This document shows positions 26,808-35,924 of a stretch of 64,000 bases of DNA, piece by piece. The DNA is from Mycobacterium asiaticum (lineage in GTDB: Bacteria > Actinomycetota > Actinomycetes > Mycobacteriales > Mycobacteriaceae): positions 248,001-312,000 of the forward strand of contig NZ_LZMH01000069.1 of the NCBI RefSeq assembly GCF_001673635.1, given 5' to 3'. Position 1 is the stretch's first letter; every line of letters begins with the position of its first letter. The translations under genes were made by a program, and so were the position numbers. The notes under the pieces are model-generated. The model searched no databases. It saw nothing but the letters and a program-made list of their open reading frames with translations, and was not told the DNA's origin.

Positions 26808-27296
26808 ATGACAGAACAGTCGTATGCCGTCGATGTCGGGCACCCACCCTCGGCTTTGTTGCGGGCGGTGAACCCGGTGTTGAAGGCCGTGTTGGGTACT
26901 CCGCTCGCCGGCCCCCTGCGCAAGCAGCTGATGGTGCTGAACTTCACCGGACGGAAATCGGGGAAACAGTTCTCCCTTCCGGTAAGCGCGCACGTGATCG
27001 ACGGCAACCTCTACGCGCTGGCCGGGGCCGCCTGGAAATACAACTTCAAGGGCGGCGCACCGGCGCACGTCGTTTACGACGGGAAGACCACCGTGATGCG
27101 CGGCGAGCTACTTCCCGACGGGCCGGACGTACACGATCTCTACCACCGCTGCGCCCAGTCCTACGGCCCCAAGCGTGCCCAGCGCATGATGGGGCTGAAA
27201 TTCCGGGACGACGACAACATCCCCACGCGGGAGGAGTTCGCCGAGGCGATCCAACGGCAGAAGCTGGTGGCCATCAAGTTCACCCCGGTGGCATAG
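26808..27296 (+). CDS. DDN-like (deazaflavin-dependent nitroreductase family) protein
   Basis: A 162-residue split beta-barrel protein. The central block LMVLNFTGRKSGKQFSLPVSAHVIDGNLYALAGAAW follows the family pattern (TGRKSG, then PV, then Y-hydrophobic), which binds F420 or FMN. Relatives reduce quinones or nitro compounds, but some members are inactive. TACGGT at 26796-26801 lies six bases before the ATG, so the mRNA may be leaderless. A longer frame upstream is not conserved-looking. Could also be a pyridoxamine-oxidase-like protein. Confidence 0.72.
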   Translation: MTEQSYAVDVGHPPSALLRAVNPVLKAVLGTPLAGPLRKQLMVLNFTGRKSGKQFSLPVSAHVIDGNLYALAGAAWKYNFKGGAPAHVVYDGKTTVMRGELLPDGPDVHDLYHRCAQSYGPKRAQRMMGLKFRDDDNIPTREEFAEAIQRQKLVAIKFTPVA

Positions 27297-27309
27297 CGGT
27301 CGAAACCCT

Positions 27310-28872
27310 TTGCACAAAACGTTTTTGGGCGGTCGCCGTCGGCAGCTGACGCTTGCCTGCCTGCTGTGGGCGGTGGTGGCCGCGGGTCTGCTGACCGGCT
27401 GCTCGCACCGGCCACCGGATCGGGTCTCCTACGCCGGCGCATCATGCCCGCAGCCGAACTTCCCCGGTGTGCCGCAATCGGACCTGGGCCCGAACTACAC
27501 CTGCGGCTATCTGACGGTGCCCGAGAACCGCGACGACCCGAAGAGCCGCACCATCCGGATTCTCGTCGCGCGGGTGAAGGCCGCGGTTGCCACGCCCAAA
27601 CCCGATCCGATCGTGTTCCTCACCGGTGGGCCCGGCGGTGCTGGGACGCTCAACGCACCCGGGATAGTTGCCGCCGGCATGAACGCCGACCGCGACGTCA
27701 TCTTCGTCAACCAGCGCGGCACCCTACACAGCGATCCACACCTGAGCTGCCCCGAGATGGATGACTTCGCCTCTCGCAGTTTGCAATTGGCACTTCAGGC
27801 ACCAGCCACCGCGGATTTGGACGCCGCCGCCGTCGCCGCCTGCCGCAAGCGTCTGGCCGCCGCCGGGGTCGATTTCGCGGCGTACACCTCCCGAGAGAAC
27901 GCCGCCGATATAGCCGACCTGCGGGAGAAATTGGGCGTCGACCAGTGGAACGTCTACGGCGTCTCCTACGGGACCGATCTGGCCCAGCAACTCCTCCGTG
28001 ACCACCCCAAGGGCATCCGGTCGATGGTGTTGGATTCCGTGGTCCCACCGCATCTCAATCTCATCGACAACTGGTGGCAGGCACCCGCGAGCGGTCTGGC
28101 GACAATCTTTCAAGCCTGCGCGGACCAGCCGCCGTGCGCCGCCGCGTACCCCAACCTGCCGACGCTGTTTTTGGACACCGTCAACAAGCTGAGCCAAACC
28201 CCGATCGATGTCACCACGTCGACGCCCACGGGCGAATCGACTCTGGTGAAGATCGACGGTGCCAAGGTGGTGCCGCTCATCCTCGACTGGAGCGCGGACC
28301 CTACGAGAGTGGTCGACATTCCGCGGATGATCTTCGCTCTGTCCCGCGGTGACGGCGAACTGGCCGGCGCCGGCATCGCGGCGACGGCCCCGTCCGGGCC
28401 CGAGCGCGGGCTGTTGGGCGCCGGGCTGGCACTGGGCACCTACTGTCAGGAAATGACGGACTGGACCACCCCGGACCGGGCCCTGTCCCAGGCTCGCATG
28501 GCGATGCCCCAGCTGCCCGATGCGGTCCTGCGGGTCACCCCGACCGGCAGCTGGATCTTCCGGGAATGCGAAGCCTGGGGGCTGGGTCGGTCGGATACCG
28601 CGGACACCCTGCCGGTCCTGAGCAAGGTCCCCACCCTGATCCTGTCCGGAGCGTTCGACTCGAGCACCGCGCCGAAGTGGATGCGGGAGGTGACGCCCAG
28701 TCTGAGCAACTCACTCGCACTGCGGTTCCCCTGGGTCGGTCACGGCGTGATACCGACTTCGCGCTGTGCGCAGCAGATTACGACGGCCTTCTTCGACAAT
28801 CCCCGAACCGACGTGGACCAATCGTGCATCGCGAGCACCAAGATGCCGACGTTCAGCCTGCCTGAGGGATGA
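27310..28872 (+). CDS. secreted alpha/beta-hydrolase lipoprotein (TAP-like peptidase/esterase)
   Basis: A 520-residue exported hydrolase. A signal peptide with a lipobox-like LLTGC (Cys about residue 31) suggests lipid anchoring. FLTGGPGGAG forms the oxyanion region, GVSYGT holds the nucleophile Ser (about residue 220), and the C-terminal TAP-like domain contains the Asp (SGAFDSSTAP) and His (GHGVI) of the triad. Members include mycobacterial CaeA/Rv2672-type proteases and esterases. The TTG at 27310 or a second TTG at 27325 may be the start. It overlaps the FUSC gene by ATGA. Confidence 0.84.
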   Translation: MHKTFLGGRRRQLTLACLLWAVVAAGLLTGCSHRPPDRVSYAGASCPQPNFPGVPQSDLGPNYTCGYLTVPENRDDPKSRTIRILVARVKAAVATPKPDPIVFLTGGPGGAGTLNAPGIVAAGMNADRDVIFVNQRGTLHSDPHLSCPEMDDFASRSLQLALQAPATADLDAAAVAACRKRLAAAGVDFAAYTSRENAADIADLREKLGVDQWNVYGVSYGTDLAQQLLRDHPKGIRSMVLDSVVPPHLNLIDNWWQAPASGLATIFQACADQPPCAAAYPNLPTLFLDTVNKLSQTPIDVTTSTPTGESTLVKIDGAKVVPLILDWSADPTRVVDIPRMIFALSRGDGELAGAGIAATAPSGPERGLLGAGLALGTYCQEMTDWTTPDRALSQARMAMPQLPDAVLRVTPTGSWIFRECEAWGLGRSDTADTLPVLSKVPTLILSGAFDSSTAPKWMREVTPSLSNSLALRFPWVGHGVIPTSRCAQQITTAFFDNPRTDVDQSCIASTKMPTFSLPEG

Positions 28873-31103
28873 CCGTCGCAATTCCCGCGTCCCTGACGAC
28901 GCGCTATGAGCGGGCCCGGATCTGGACGGTCGGCACGGATCCGGGGCTGCTGCGGCTTCGGCTGGCGGTGCGCACCACCGCTGCGCTGGGTTGTTCGATG
29001 TTGATCATGGTCGCGCTGACGAGCGCGGCCCGGCAACCCCTGACCGTGGCCCTGCTCGGTGCCGTGATCACCATGATCGCGGCCCGCTCGGTCAACGAGC
29101 CCGACCCGCGTCAGCAGCGCATCACGATGGCCCTGTTGCCATTGCCGGCGGCGCTGTCCAGCAGCGTCGCAGCGCTGCTCACGCCTTATCAGCTGGCCAG
29201 CGACATCGTCTTCGTGGTCGTGGTGTTCATCGCCGTCTACGTTCGGCGTTTCGGCCCGCGGGGGCGCGCGCTGGGCATGGTCGCCTTCATGGCGTACTTC
29301 TTCACTCTGTTCCTGCGGGCCGGCGTGCACGAGCTGCCGTGGATGATCGTCGCCGTCGTGGTAGGCACGCTCTGCACGTTCGTCATGACCGCATATGTGC
29401 TGCCCGATCGCCCAGAACGGGTGCTGCGGGCCACCATTCGCTCGTTGCGGGCCCGGATGGCCATCGTGGTCGATACCACGGCGGAGGTGTTACGGGCGGG
29501 CCGGCTCGACCAGCGCCGTCGTCGCCGGTTCCGGGTACGGATCTCCCGCCTGAACGAGACCGCGCTGATGGTGCAAGACCAGATCGAGGACAAGGCCAAC
29601 CCGGCCGTTCTATGGCTGGGCGCCGACGGCGAACACCTGACGCCGTGGCTGTTCGATGCCGAACTCGCCGTCGAGTGGGTGGCGATCGCCGGCCAGCGCG
29701 CAGCGTTGGCAGAGGGGGAGATATCGACCCCGTCGCGCCTCGCAATGGCCGCGGCGCTCAGTGAATTGGCCTGGGCCATTAGGCTTCCCGATCCCGCGGG
29801 ACTACGTCGCGCAGCCAGCCAAGCACAGGACGTCATCGATGCACAGCCGTCACCCGGCGATTCCCCCGAGCTTGGCCCAGCGGCCGTTCGTCGCCTGGCC
29901 TTGGCAATTATCGCGGCAGCGTCGGCGACTTCGGAAGTCCGGGAAATGATCGAGCGCGCGGCGACCGGTGACGCACCCGAGCGGATCACCGGTGACGACA
30001 ACGACGGCGACAAGGACGAAGACGGGAACCAACCCGGCCCGGCGCTGCTGCCGACCACTCGGCAAGCCATCCAAGCATCCGTGGCGGCGTCCCTGGCGAT
30101 CGTCACCGGTGACGCGGTGTCACCGGCCCGTTGGTACTGGGCGGTGATCGCGGCGTTCGTCGTGTTCGCCGGCACCAACACCTGGGGCGACACATTGACC
30201 AAAGGCTGGCAACGCCTGTCCGGCACTGTTCTGGGCGTACCCTGCGGCATCCTGGTCGCGACACTGGTCGCGGGTGACCACACCGCGTCGCTGGTGATGA
30301 TCTTCGTCTGCCTGTTCTGCGCGTTCTACTTCATGCAGGTCACCCAGAGCCTGATGGCGTTCTGGATCACCACTATGCTGGCGCTCCTGTACGGCCTGCT
30401 CGGCCAATTCAGTCTCGACGTCCTGCTGTTGCGGATCGAGGAAACCGCCATCGGCGCGGTGATCGGCGTGGCGGTCGCAATTCTGGTGCTGCCCACCAAC
30501 ATTGGGACCACCCTGCGCAATGACACCCGCGAATTCCTAACAGCGCTCGCGGAGCTGATCGCGACCTCGATCGCCGACATGTTCGGTGATGGGTGCCCGG
30601 ACAGCCCTACCGATCGCGCCCGGCAGCTGGACCGCAAACTGCAACAGATTCGGGCCACCGCCAAGCCGCTGCTGGCTGGAGTCGCCGGCTTAGCCGGTCG
30701 CCGCGACGTGCAGCGCAGGCTCAGGTTGTTCGGTGCCTGCGACCGTTACGCCCGGATACTGGCGCGCCGCAGCGAGCAGTCCCGGGACTCAAACGCTCCG
30801 CATGATCTCGCGGAGGCCATCAATGCGGCGGCCGACCGGATCCGACTGAACATCGATGCGTTGATCGCGAAGCTCGACGGTGCGCACAGCACGCTCGTGG
30901 CCTCCGCTGCCGACGCCCTCGATGCGGCCGAAGCCTTGGCGCGGCAATATGACAGCAACTTCCGTCCGGCCGCACCCGGGCCGGACCCGCGCACACACCC
31001 GTCGGTGCTGCATCCGCTGCGCCAGATCGACCGGGCCGTCATCGCCGCGGCAACCCATCTTGACGCGGACGCCGTTATCAGGGGGCCGGCCACACCCTCC
31101 TGA
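28869..31103 (+). CDS. FUSC family aromatic-acid exporter-like membrane protein
   Basis: A 744-residue inner-membrane protein with two clusters of TM helices (about 35-170 and 395-550), each followed by a charged cytosolic helical region, the layout of fusaric-acid-resistance (FUSC) transporters. The region 365-385 is Asp/Gly rich (DDNDGDKDEDGN), perhaps metal-binding or a linker. The second repeat holds VSPARWYWAVIAAFVVFAGTNTWG. It is translationally coupled (ATGA) to the secreted hydrolase. The 3' end overlaps the convergent small secreted-protein gene by 26 bases. Substrate unknown. Confidence 0.82.
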   Translation: MTVAIPASLTTRYERARIWTVGTDPGLLRLRLAVRTTAALGCSMLIMVALTSAARQPLTVALLGAVITMIAARSVNEPDPRQQRITMALLPLPAALSSSVAALLTPYQLASDIVFVVVVFIAVYVRRFGPRGRALGMVAFMAYFFTLFLRAGVHELPWMIVAVVVGTLCTFVMTAYVLPDRPERVLRATIRSLRARMAIVVDTTAEVLRAGRLDQRRRRRFRVRISRLNETALMVQDQIEDKANPAVLWLGADGEHLTPWLFDAELAVEWVAIAGQRAALAEGEISTPSRLAMAAALSELAWAIRLPDPAGLRRAASQAQDVIDAQPSPGDSPELGPAAVRRLALAIIAAASATSEVREMIERAATGDAPERITGDDNDGDKDEDGNQPGPALLPTTRQAIQASVAASLAIVTGDAVSPARWYWAVIAAFVVFAGTNTWGDTLTKGWQRLSGTVLGVPCGILVATLVAGDHTASLVMIFVCLFCAFYFMQVTQSLMAFWITTMLALLYGLLGQFSLDVLLLRIEETAIGAVIGVAVAILVLPTNIGTTLRNDTREFLTALAELIATSIADMFGDGCPDSPTDRARQLDRKLQQIRATAKPLLAGVAGLAGRRDVQRRLRLFGACDRYARILARRSEQSRDSNAPHDLAEAINAAADRIRLNIDALIAKLDGAHSTLVASAADALDAAEALARQYDSNFRPAAPGPDPRTHPSVLHPLRQIDRAVIAAATHLDADAVIRGPATPS

Positions 31104-31389
31104 GCAGGTCGGCCAGTTCCAAGGCGACTTGGCCCAGCCTCAATTCCACCTCCGGCTGCTGTTCGGGCGGCAGATGCTGGGTTTCGTTCTGCACGATGCT
31201 GGTTTGTCGGTTCAGTTGCGCCAGGCGCTCCTGTCGCTGCGCCGGGGTCAAGCTGTCCCAGCTGGCATGCAATTCCGACGTTTGTTGTTGCAGCTCTTGC
31301 ACTTCGGACCGCGGATCGGCGTGCGCGGGACCTGCCGTTGCCAGCGCGGTGGCGACCAGCACCGCAACTGCTATCGGTGTGATTTTCAT
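31078..31389 (-). CDS. small secreted helical protein
   Basis: A 103-residue protein. The signal peptide reads MKITPIAVAVLVATALATAG and a cleavage site after AHA is likely. The mature part is Gln/Glu-rich and helical (EVQELQQQTSELHASWDSL, QRQERLAQLNRQTSIVQNE), with coiled-coil character, resembling small periplasmic chaperone-like proteins. The ATG at 31389 follows AGAAGG. Its 3' end overlaps the convergent exporter gene by 26 bases. Function unknown. Confidence 0.75.
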   Translation of the reverse strand: MKITPIAVAVLVATALATAGPAHADPRSEVQELQQQTSELHASWDSLTPAQRQERLAQLNRQTSIVQNETQHLPPEQQPEVELRLGQVALELADLLRRVWPAP

Positions 31390-31488
31390 GGAGCCTTCTT
31401 CTCGGTCGGACCAGTTCTGTCTCAAGGCTGCCGCGCATTTCTTGCGAAACTCTTGCGTCCGCCCCCCGGGGCGTCATTACCATCTTTC

Positions 31489-32739
31489 ATGGCCGCCCCG
31501 AATCTGCCGCCGGGTTTCGACTTCACCGACCCCGACATCTATGCCCACCGGATACCGGTCCAGGAGTTCGCCGAGTTACGGGCGACGGCACCGATTTGGT
31601 GGAACGAACAGCCGCCCGGTCAGGGCGGGTTCGGTGACGGCGGCTATTGGGTGGTGAGCAAGCACCGAGACGTCCGCGAGGTCTCCCTACGCAGCGACGT
31701 CTTCTCCTCGGCCGAGAAGTCCGTCGTGCCGCGCTATCCGGAAGAGGTGGCGCAGGCGCAGATCGAGCTCGGCCGGGCCTCGATGATCATGATGGACGAC
31801 CCGGAGCACAGCCGGCTGCGCAAGGTCGTCGCGCGCGGGTTCACACCGCGCGCGGTCGAACGGCTGCGGGCCGACCTTACTGAGCGGGCCCGGCAGATCG
31901 CCGCGCAGGCGGCGGCGGAGGGGTCTGGGGACTTTGTCCGGCAGGTGGCGTCCGAGTTGCCGCTGCAGGCGATCGCCGGACTCCTCGGCGTGCCGCTGGA
32001 AGACCGCGAAAAGCTGTTCGACTGGTCCAACCAGATGATCGGCAGCGATGACCCGGAGTTCGCCGAGCACGATTCGCTGACGTCAGCTGCCGAAATGATG
32101 TGGTATGCCATGCAATTGGCCGAACGCAAAGCCAAAGACCCTGGCCCGGACATCGTCACGACGTTGATCCAGCCGGATGCGGAGGGTCACCGGCTGTCTG
32201 AGGCCGAGTTCGGCATGTTCGTGGTGACCCTGGCCATCGCGGGCAACGAGACGACCCGCAACTCGATCACACAGGGCATGATGGCCTTCACCGACTACCC
32301 CGACCAGTGGGAGTTGTTCAAGGCGCAGCGGCCGGGCACCGCCGCCGACGAAATCATCCGCTGGGCCACCCCGATCACCGCGTTTCAGCGAACCGCTCTG
32401 GCAGACACCGAACTTGGCGGTGTACGGATAGAGAAGGGCCAGCGACTGGTGATGTTCTACCGCTCGGCGAACTTCGACGAAGAGGTGTTCGCCGATCCTT
32501 TTACGTTCAACATCCTGCGTAGTCCGAACCCGCACGTCGGATTCGGCGGCACCGGAGCGCATTACTGCATTGGCGCCAACCTGGCGCGCATGACGGTCGA
32601 CCTGATGTTCAACGCGATCGCCGACACGATGCCCGACCTGACGGCAATGGGGGAACCCGAGCGGTTGCGGTCGCCGTTCATCACCGGCATCAAGCATTGG
32701 CGGGTGGATTACGGCGGCAAGTGCCCGGTCGCGCACTAG
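31489..32739 (+). CDS. cytochrome P450, CYP125-like (steroid side-chain oxidase type)
   Basis: A 416-residue P450 aligning closely with M. tuberculosis CYP125 as I recall it. It shares NLPPGFDFTDPDIYA near the N-terminus, AGNETTRNSITQGMMAF (I-helix), the ETAADEI-type ExxR region, GFGGTGAHYCIGANLARM (haem Cys near 360) and the C-terminal GKCPVAH. CYP125 oxidises the terminal carbon (C26) of cholestenone. The gene is not in the classical cholesterol locus, so it is a paralogue with perhaps a different sterol or terpenoid substrate. TACCAT at 31478-31483 suggests a leaderless start. Convergent with, and four bases from, the FadD17-like gene. Confidence 0.88.
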   Translation: MAAPNLPPGFDFTDPDIYAHRIPVQEFAELRATAPIWWNEQPPGQGGFGDGGYWVVSKHRDVREVSLRSDVFSSAEKSVVPRYPEEVAQAQIELGRASMIMMDDPEHSRLRKVVARGFTPRAVERLRADLTERARQIAAQAAAEGSGDFVRQVASELPLQAIAGLLGVPLEDREKLFDWSNQMIGSDDPEFAEHDSLTSAAEMMWYAMQLAERKAKDPGPDIVTTLIQPDAEGHRLSEAEFGMFVVTLAIAGNETTRNSITQGMMAFTDYPDQWELFKAQRPGTAADEIIRWATPITAFQRTALADTELGGVRIEKGQRLVMFYRSANFDEEVFADPFTFNILRSPNPHVGFGGTGAHYCIGANLARMTVDLMFNAIADTMPDLTAMGEPERLRSPFITGIKHWRVDYGGKCPVAH

Positions 32740-32742
32740 GCG

Positions 32743-34320
32743 CTAATCGCCGACCGGCGCGTACTTCCGACCACGGCCCGCACGCGCCCACAGCACACCT
32801 CCGCTGGCGCTGACACCGTCCGAGATGAGCTCGCGTTTGAGGATCTTGTTCGTCGCGGTTCGCGGCAGCGCCACATTGACGCGTACGTAGCGCGGCCAAG
32901 CCTTCGGTGACAAATCGGGCTGCGCGGCCAGGAAATCACCGAACTGCTTGGGCGTCAACGTCGCTCCGCTGTTGAGCACCAGCGCCGCCATCACCTGATC
33001 GCCGACGCTTTCGTCGGGGACGGCGTAGACCGCGACGTGGTTGACCGGGGGCAGGCGTTGCAGGATCCGCTCGATGGGACCGGCGGCCAGATTCTCCCCG
33101 TCCACCCGCATCCAGTCCGCGGTCCGGCCCGCCAGGTAGATCCAGCCATCGGTGTCGCGGTAAGCCAGATCGCCCGACCAGTACATGCCGCTCCGCATCC
33201 GCTCCCGGGTGGCGGCGGGATCGTCGTAATAACCGGTAAAGCCGCCGGCGCCGTAGGTGTTGACCAGTTCGCCGACGGCTTCGTCGAAGTTGATCAGGGC
33301 ACCATGCATGTCGAAAACCGCTGGCGCGCATTCCGTCCCGGTCTCCGGGTGGTACACACTGACGCCGGGGTAGCCCTTCCCGATCGAACCGCGCGGGGTG
33401 CCGTCCTCGCGCATCACGACGACGGCGAACTCACTTGAGCCGAAGCTGTCCACCACCTGGCAGCCGAACCGTCGGGCGAAGTCGTCGATATCTCGCTCGG
33501 TGGCCTCGTTGCCGAACGCAGCACGCAAGGTGTTGTCGGTATCATCGGGTCGTTCCGGGGTGGCCAGGACGAGCGCCAGCGGCTTGCCGACGTAATTCAG
33601 GTACGTCACACCGTAGCGGCGGATGTCAGAGAGGAACCGCGACGGCGAGAACTTCGCCGGCACCATCGTCGCGCCCGCCGAGATGGCCACCGCCCAGCCG
33701 GCCGCGATCCCATTGGAGTGGAACAGCGGCATCGCCAGATAGCAGGTATCGGCGGGGCTGAGGTCGAAGCGCTGCACCAGACTCGCCCCGCACAACACCG
33801 CCATCGCGTGGGCGAACCGCACCGCCTTGGGGTCACCGCTGGTGCCGGAGGTGAAGATCATGGTGACCGGGTCCGCTCCGGCGGCCTCGCGCGCCACCAA
33901 GGAGCCCGCCGCCGCCACCGCGTCGCGGTAAGCCTGGCCGTCGACGTCCAGAACCGGGATGCCGCGCAGGTCGAGGTCCTCGAGCAACCCAATGTGCTCG
34001 GTGTCGGCGAGCACCAATTGGCAGTCCGCTCTTCGGATGTCGGCGGCCAGACCGGCGCCCCGGCGGGTGGTGTTGATTCCGCACAGCACATAGCCGCCCA
34101 GTGCGGCCGCCGCCAGGGAGCGCAGCATCGCCGGCGAATTGCCTAGCAGGGCACCGACATGCAGTGGCTGCGCCGGCTCGATGACGGACAGCAGCACCGA
34201 TGCTTCCGCCGCCGCCTCGCGGAGGTGTTCGCGCCATGTCCAGGTCTGGTCACCGTGCCGCACGGCGACGGTGTCGTCCTCCGCACGAGAGCGCAGCAGC
34301 TGCTGAACCGTCTCAAACAT
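32743..34320 (-). CDS. acyl-CoA synthetase, FadD17-like
   Basis: A 525-residue AMP-forming ligase. The P-loop motif IFTSGTSGDPKAV is near 165-177, NYVGKPLALVLATPE follows, and the hinge region includes GDLAYRDTDGWIYLAGRTADWMRVDGENLA, then a C-terminal TNKILKREL with the catalytic Lys. It matches FadD17 of the steroid side-chain pathway in family character. Its ATG (34320) lies within the final codons of the DUF35 gene (ATGTTTGA overlap), supporting coupling. It is the last gene of the eight-gene operon and would activate the substrate acid as a CoA thioester. Confidence 0.87.
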   Translation of the reverse strand: MFETVQQLLRSRAEDDTVAVRHGDQTWTWREHLREAAAEASVLLSVIEPAQPLHVGALLGNSPAMLRSLAAAALGGYVLCGINTTRRGAGLAADIRRADCQLVLADTEHIGLLEDLDLRGIPVLDVDGQAYRDAVAAAGSLVAREAAGADPVTMIFTSGTSGDPKAVRFAHAMAVLCGASLVQRFDLSPADTCYLAMPLFHSNGIAAGWAVAISAGATMVPAKFSPSRFLSDIRRYGVTYLNYVGKPLALVLATPERPDDTDNTLRAAFGNEATERDIDDFARRFGCQVVDSFGSSEFAVVVMREDGTPRGSIGKGYPGVSVYHPETGTECAPAVFDMHGALINFDEAVGELVNTYGAGGFTGYYDDPAATRERMRSGMYWSGDLAYRDTDGWIYLAGRTADWMRVDGENLAAGPIERILQRLPPVNHVAVYAVPDESVGDQVMAALVLNSGATLTPKQFGDFLAAQPDLSPKAWPRYVRVNVALPRTATNKILKRELISDGVSASGGVLWARAGRGRKYAPVGD

Positions 34321-34729
34321 CGGCCGGCCGATACCGCAGCAGGGTGATGTCATCGACGTCGCAGAACACCGGCACCACCCGCATGCCGATGCGGATGTCG
34401 TCGGGTTCGACGTCCACCAGTTCGGTGCTGACTCGCGGGCCGGCGTCCCATTCGACGACGGCCGGCAGCTGCGGCAGGTGATCCGACCACGGCGGTCCGG
34501 TAGGGCGCCGCGCGACGGTGTAGGTGTACAAGGTTCCGGCGCCGTCGATTTCGCGCCACTCCAAGTCGTCGGCGAGGGTTCCCGGCGTCAGCGTCCGCGG
34601 ATAAAAGACGTACCTCCCCGCCGACGGCGAATACTGGATCAGAATCCGGTGTTCGCGCAGCGCATCCCAGAACGGCTGGGATACCGGCGTCGGCTCGGGC
34701 AGCGGGCGTTGATCGATCATGTCAGTCAC
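34313..34729 (-). CDS. DUF35 OB-fold protein with degenerate zinc ribbon (ChsH2 C-terminal-like)
   Basis: A 138-residue OB-fold acyl-CoA-associated protein. The N-terminal helix SQPFWDALREHRILIQ is followed by what should be the rubredoxin-like zinc ribbon, but it reads YSPSAGRYVFYPRTLTPGT with no Cys. The OB-fold then continues (GTLYTYTVARR, GMRVVPVFCD). In the igr operon the equivalent domain is fused to ChsH2 and binds the Ltp2 aldolase; here it is a separate gene just after the LTP gene. GTG 34729 overlaps the LTP end by eight bases; an internal ATG at 34720 is the alternative start. Confidence 0.85.
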   Translation of the reverse strand: MTDMIDQRPLPEPTPVSQPFWDALREHRILIQYSPSAGRYVFYPRTLTPGTLADDLEWREIDGAGTLYTYTVARRPTGPPWSDHLPQLPAVVEWDAGPRVSTELVDVEPDDIRIGMRVVPVFCDVDDITLLRYRPADV

Positions 34730-35924
34730 CCCCCAACACCAGGGCCACTTGTTCGCTCATGATGCCGCCGGTGCCGCTGACGAACGCGGTGTCGCACTCA
34801 CGGACCTGTGCGTCACCTGCGCGGCCCATGATCTGGCGGGCAGCGTCGACCACGTGGTGCATGCCCCCGGCCATCCCCGCCTGGCCGTAGGAGAGCTGCC
34901 CGCCGGCGGTGTTCAGTGGGAAGTCACCCCGAAACGTCAGGTCACGCTGGGTCAACCACGACATGCCCATGCCTTTTCCGCAGAACCCCGCGTCTTCCAA
35001 CGTCATCAGCACGGTGATGGTGTAGCAGTCATAGATCGACGCGACATCCACATCGGATCTATCCAAACCCGACATCGCGAACGCCGTGTCGGCGGCGCGG
35101 GCGATCGGCGTGTGCAACAGGTCGTCGGCATAGGTGGGGGTCTTGAACCGGATATGTTCACCGAATCCCTTGATCCAGACGGGTCGATGACGGCCACGTC
35201 GCGCAACATCGCCGTTGCCGATCAGGACAGCGGTGCCGCCTTGCACCCGCATCACCGTCTCCAGCATGTGGATGGGGTCGGCGATGACCGGGCTGTTCAG
35301 CACGTCGTCGACGGTGATCGATCTGCCGTGGAACACCGCACCGGGGTGAGCGCAGGCGTTGACACGTTGTTGGACCGCGATGCTTGCCAAAGCCGCTGCG
35401 TCGTAGCCGTATTCAGCCGCATAGCACTGCGCGATCTGGGCGTAGGGCGCGTTCTGACCGACATTGCCGTAGGGAATCTCGAACTCGGCCTGCGGTGAAC
35501 CGTAATTGTTGCTGGACGCCCCGTACCAACCCAGCGTGCGTGCGGGCCGCCCCGCGGAGCGCGGGATTTCCAGTGATCCGGGCACGACCGCCAGCACGGC
35601 GGCACAGATCCCGAGTTCAATAGCGGCTGCCGCCCGCCACACCATGCCGGCGGCGGTGGCCCCGCCCAGGTCCACCCGGTCACCGAAGTCCAATGGTATG
35701 CCCAGGTATTCAGACAGCGTGGCCGGTGCGAACATGTCGGATTCCGCGATGCCGTGGGTCGACAAGCCGTTCACCACCGACGGATCCACGCCGGCATCCT
35801 CGATCACCAGTTTGGCGAGCAGGGCGTACTGATCGAGGGTGAACGATGGCGGTCGGCTCTGACGCCGTTCGGCCGGCAGTTCCGCGATGCCGATGATGGC
35901 GGCCTCACCGCGCAGGCCGGTCAC
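34722..35924 (-). CDS. thiolase-fold lipid-transfer protein (Ltp2-like aldolase)
   Basis: A 400-residue thiolase-superfamily protein of the LTP/SCP2 type. The N-terminal domain reads AAIIGIAELP; the C-terminal domain has SIYDCYTITVLMTLEDAGF, GGQLSYGQAGMAGGMH and VSGTGGIMSEQ. The thiolase GHP motif is GQA here, so Claisen chemistry is unlikely. This is the pattern of Ltp2-type aldolases that cleave a beta-hydroxyacyl-CoA side chain by retro-aldol reaction using Tyr residues. GTG 35924 overlaps the MaoC stop (GTGA). It presumably works with the following DUF35 protein. Confidence 0.85.
   Translation of the reverse strand: MTGLRGEAAIIGIAELPAERRQSRPPSFTLDQYALLAKLVIEDAGVDPSVVNGLSTHGIAESDMFAPATLSEYLGIPLDFGDRVDLGGATAAGMVWRAAAAIELGICAAVLAVVPGSLEIPRSAGRPARTLGWYGASSNNYGSPQAEFEIPYGNVGQNAPYAQIAQCYAAEYGYDAAALASIAVQQRVNACAHPGAVFHGRSITVDDVLNSPVIADPIHMLETVMRVQGGTAVLIGNGDVARRGRHRPVWIKGFGEHIRFKTPTYADDLLHTPIARAADTAFAMSGLDRSDVDVASIYDCYTITVLMTLEDAGFCGKGMGMSWLTQRDLTFRGDFPLNTAGGQLSYGQAGMAGGMHHVVDAARQIMGRAGDAQVRECDTAFVSGTGGIMSEQVALVLGGD

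Noticed and set aside
31390..31488. Possible KstR-type sterol operator upstream of the CYP125-like gene
   Set aside because: Only an isolated GTTCT half-site is present; the full AAC-N2-GTT core dyad is missing.
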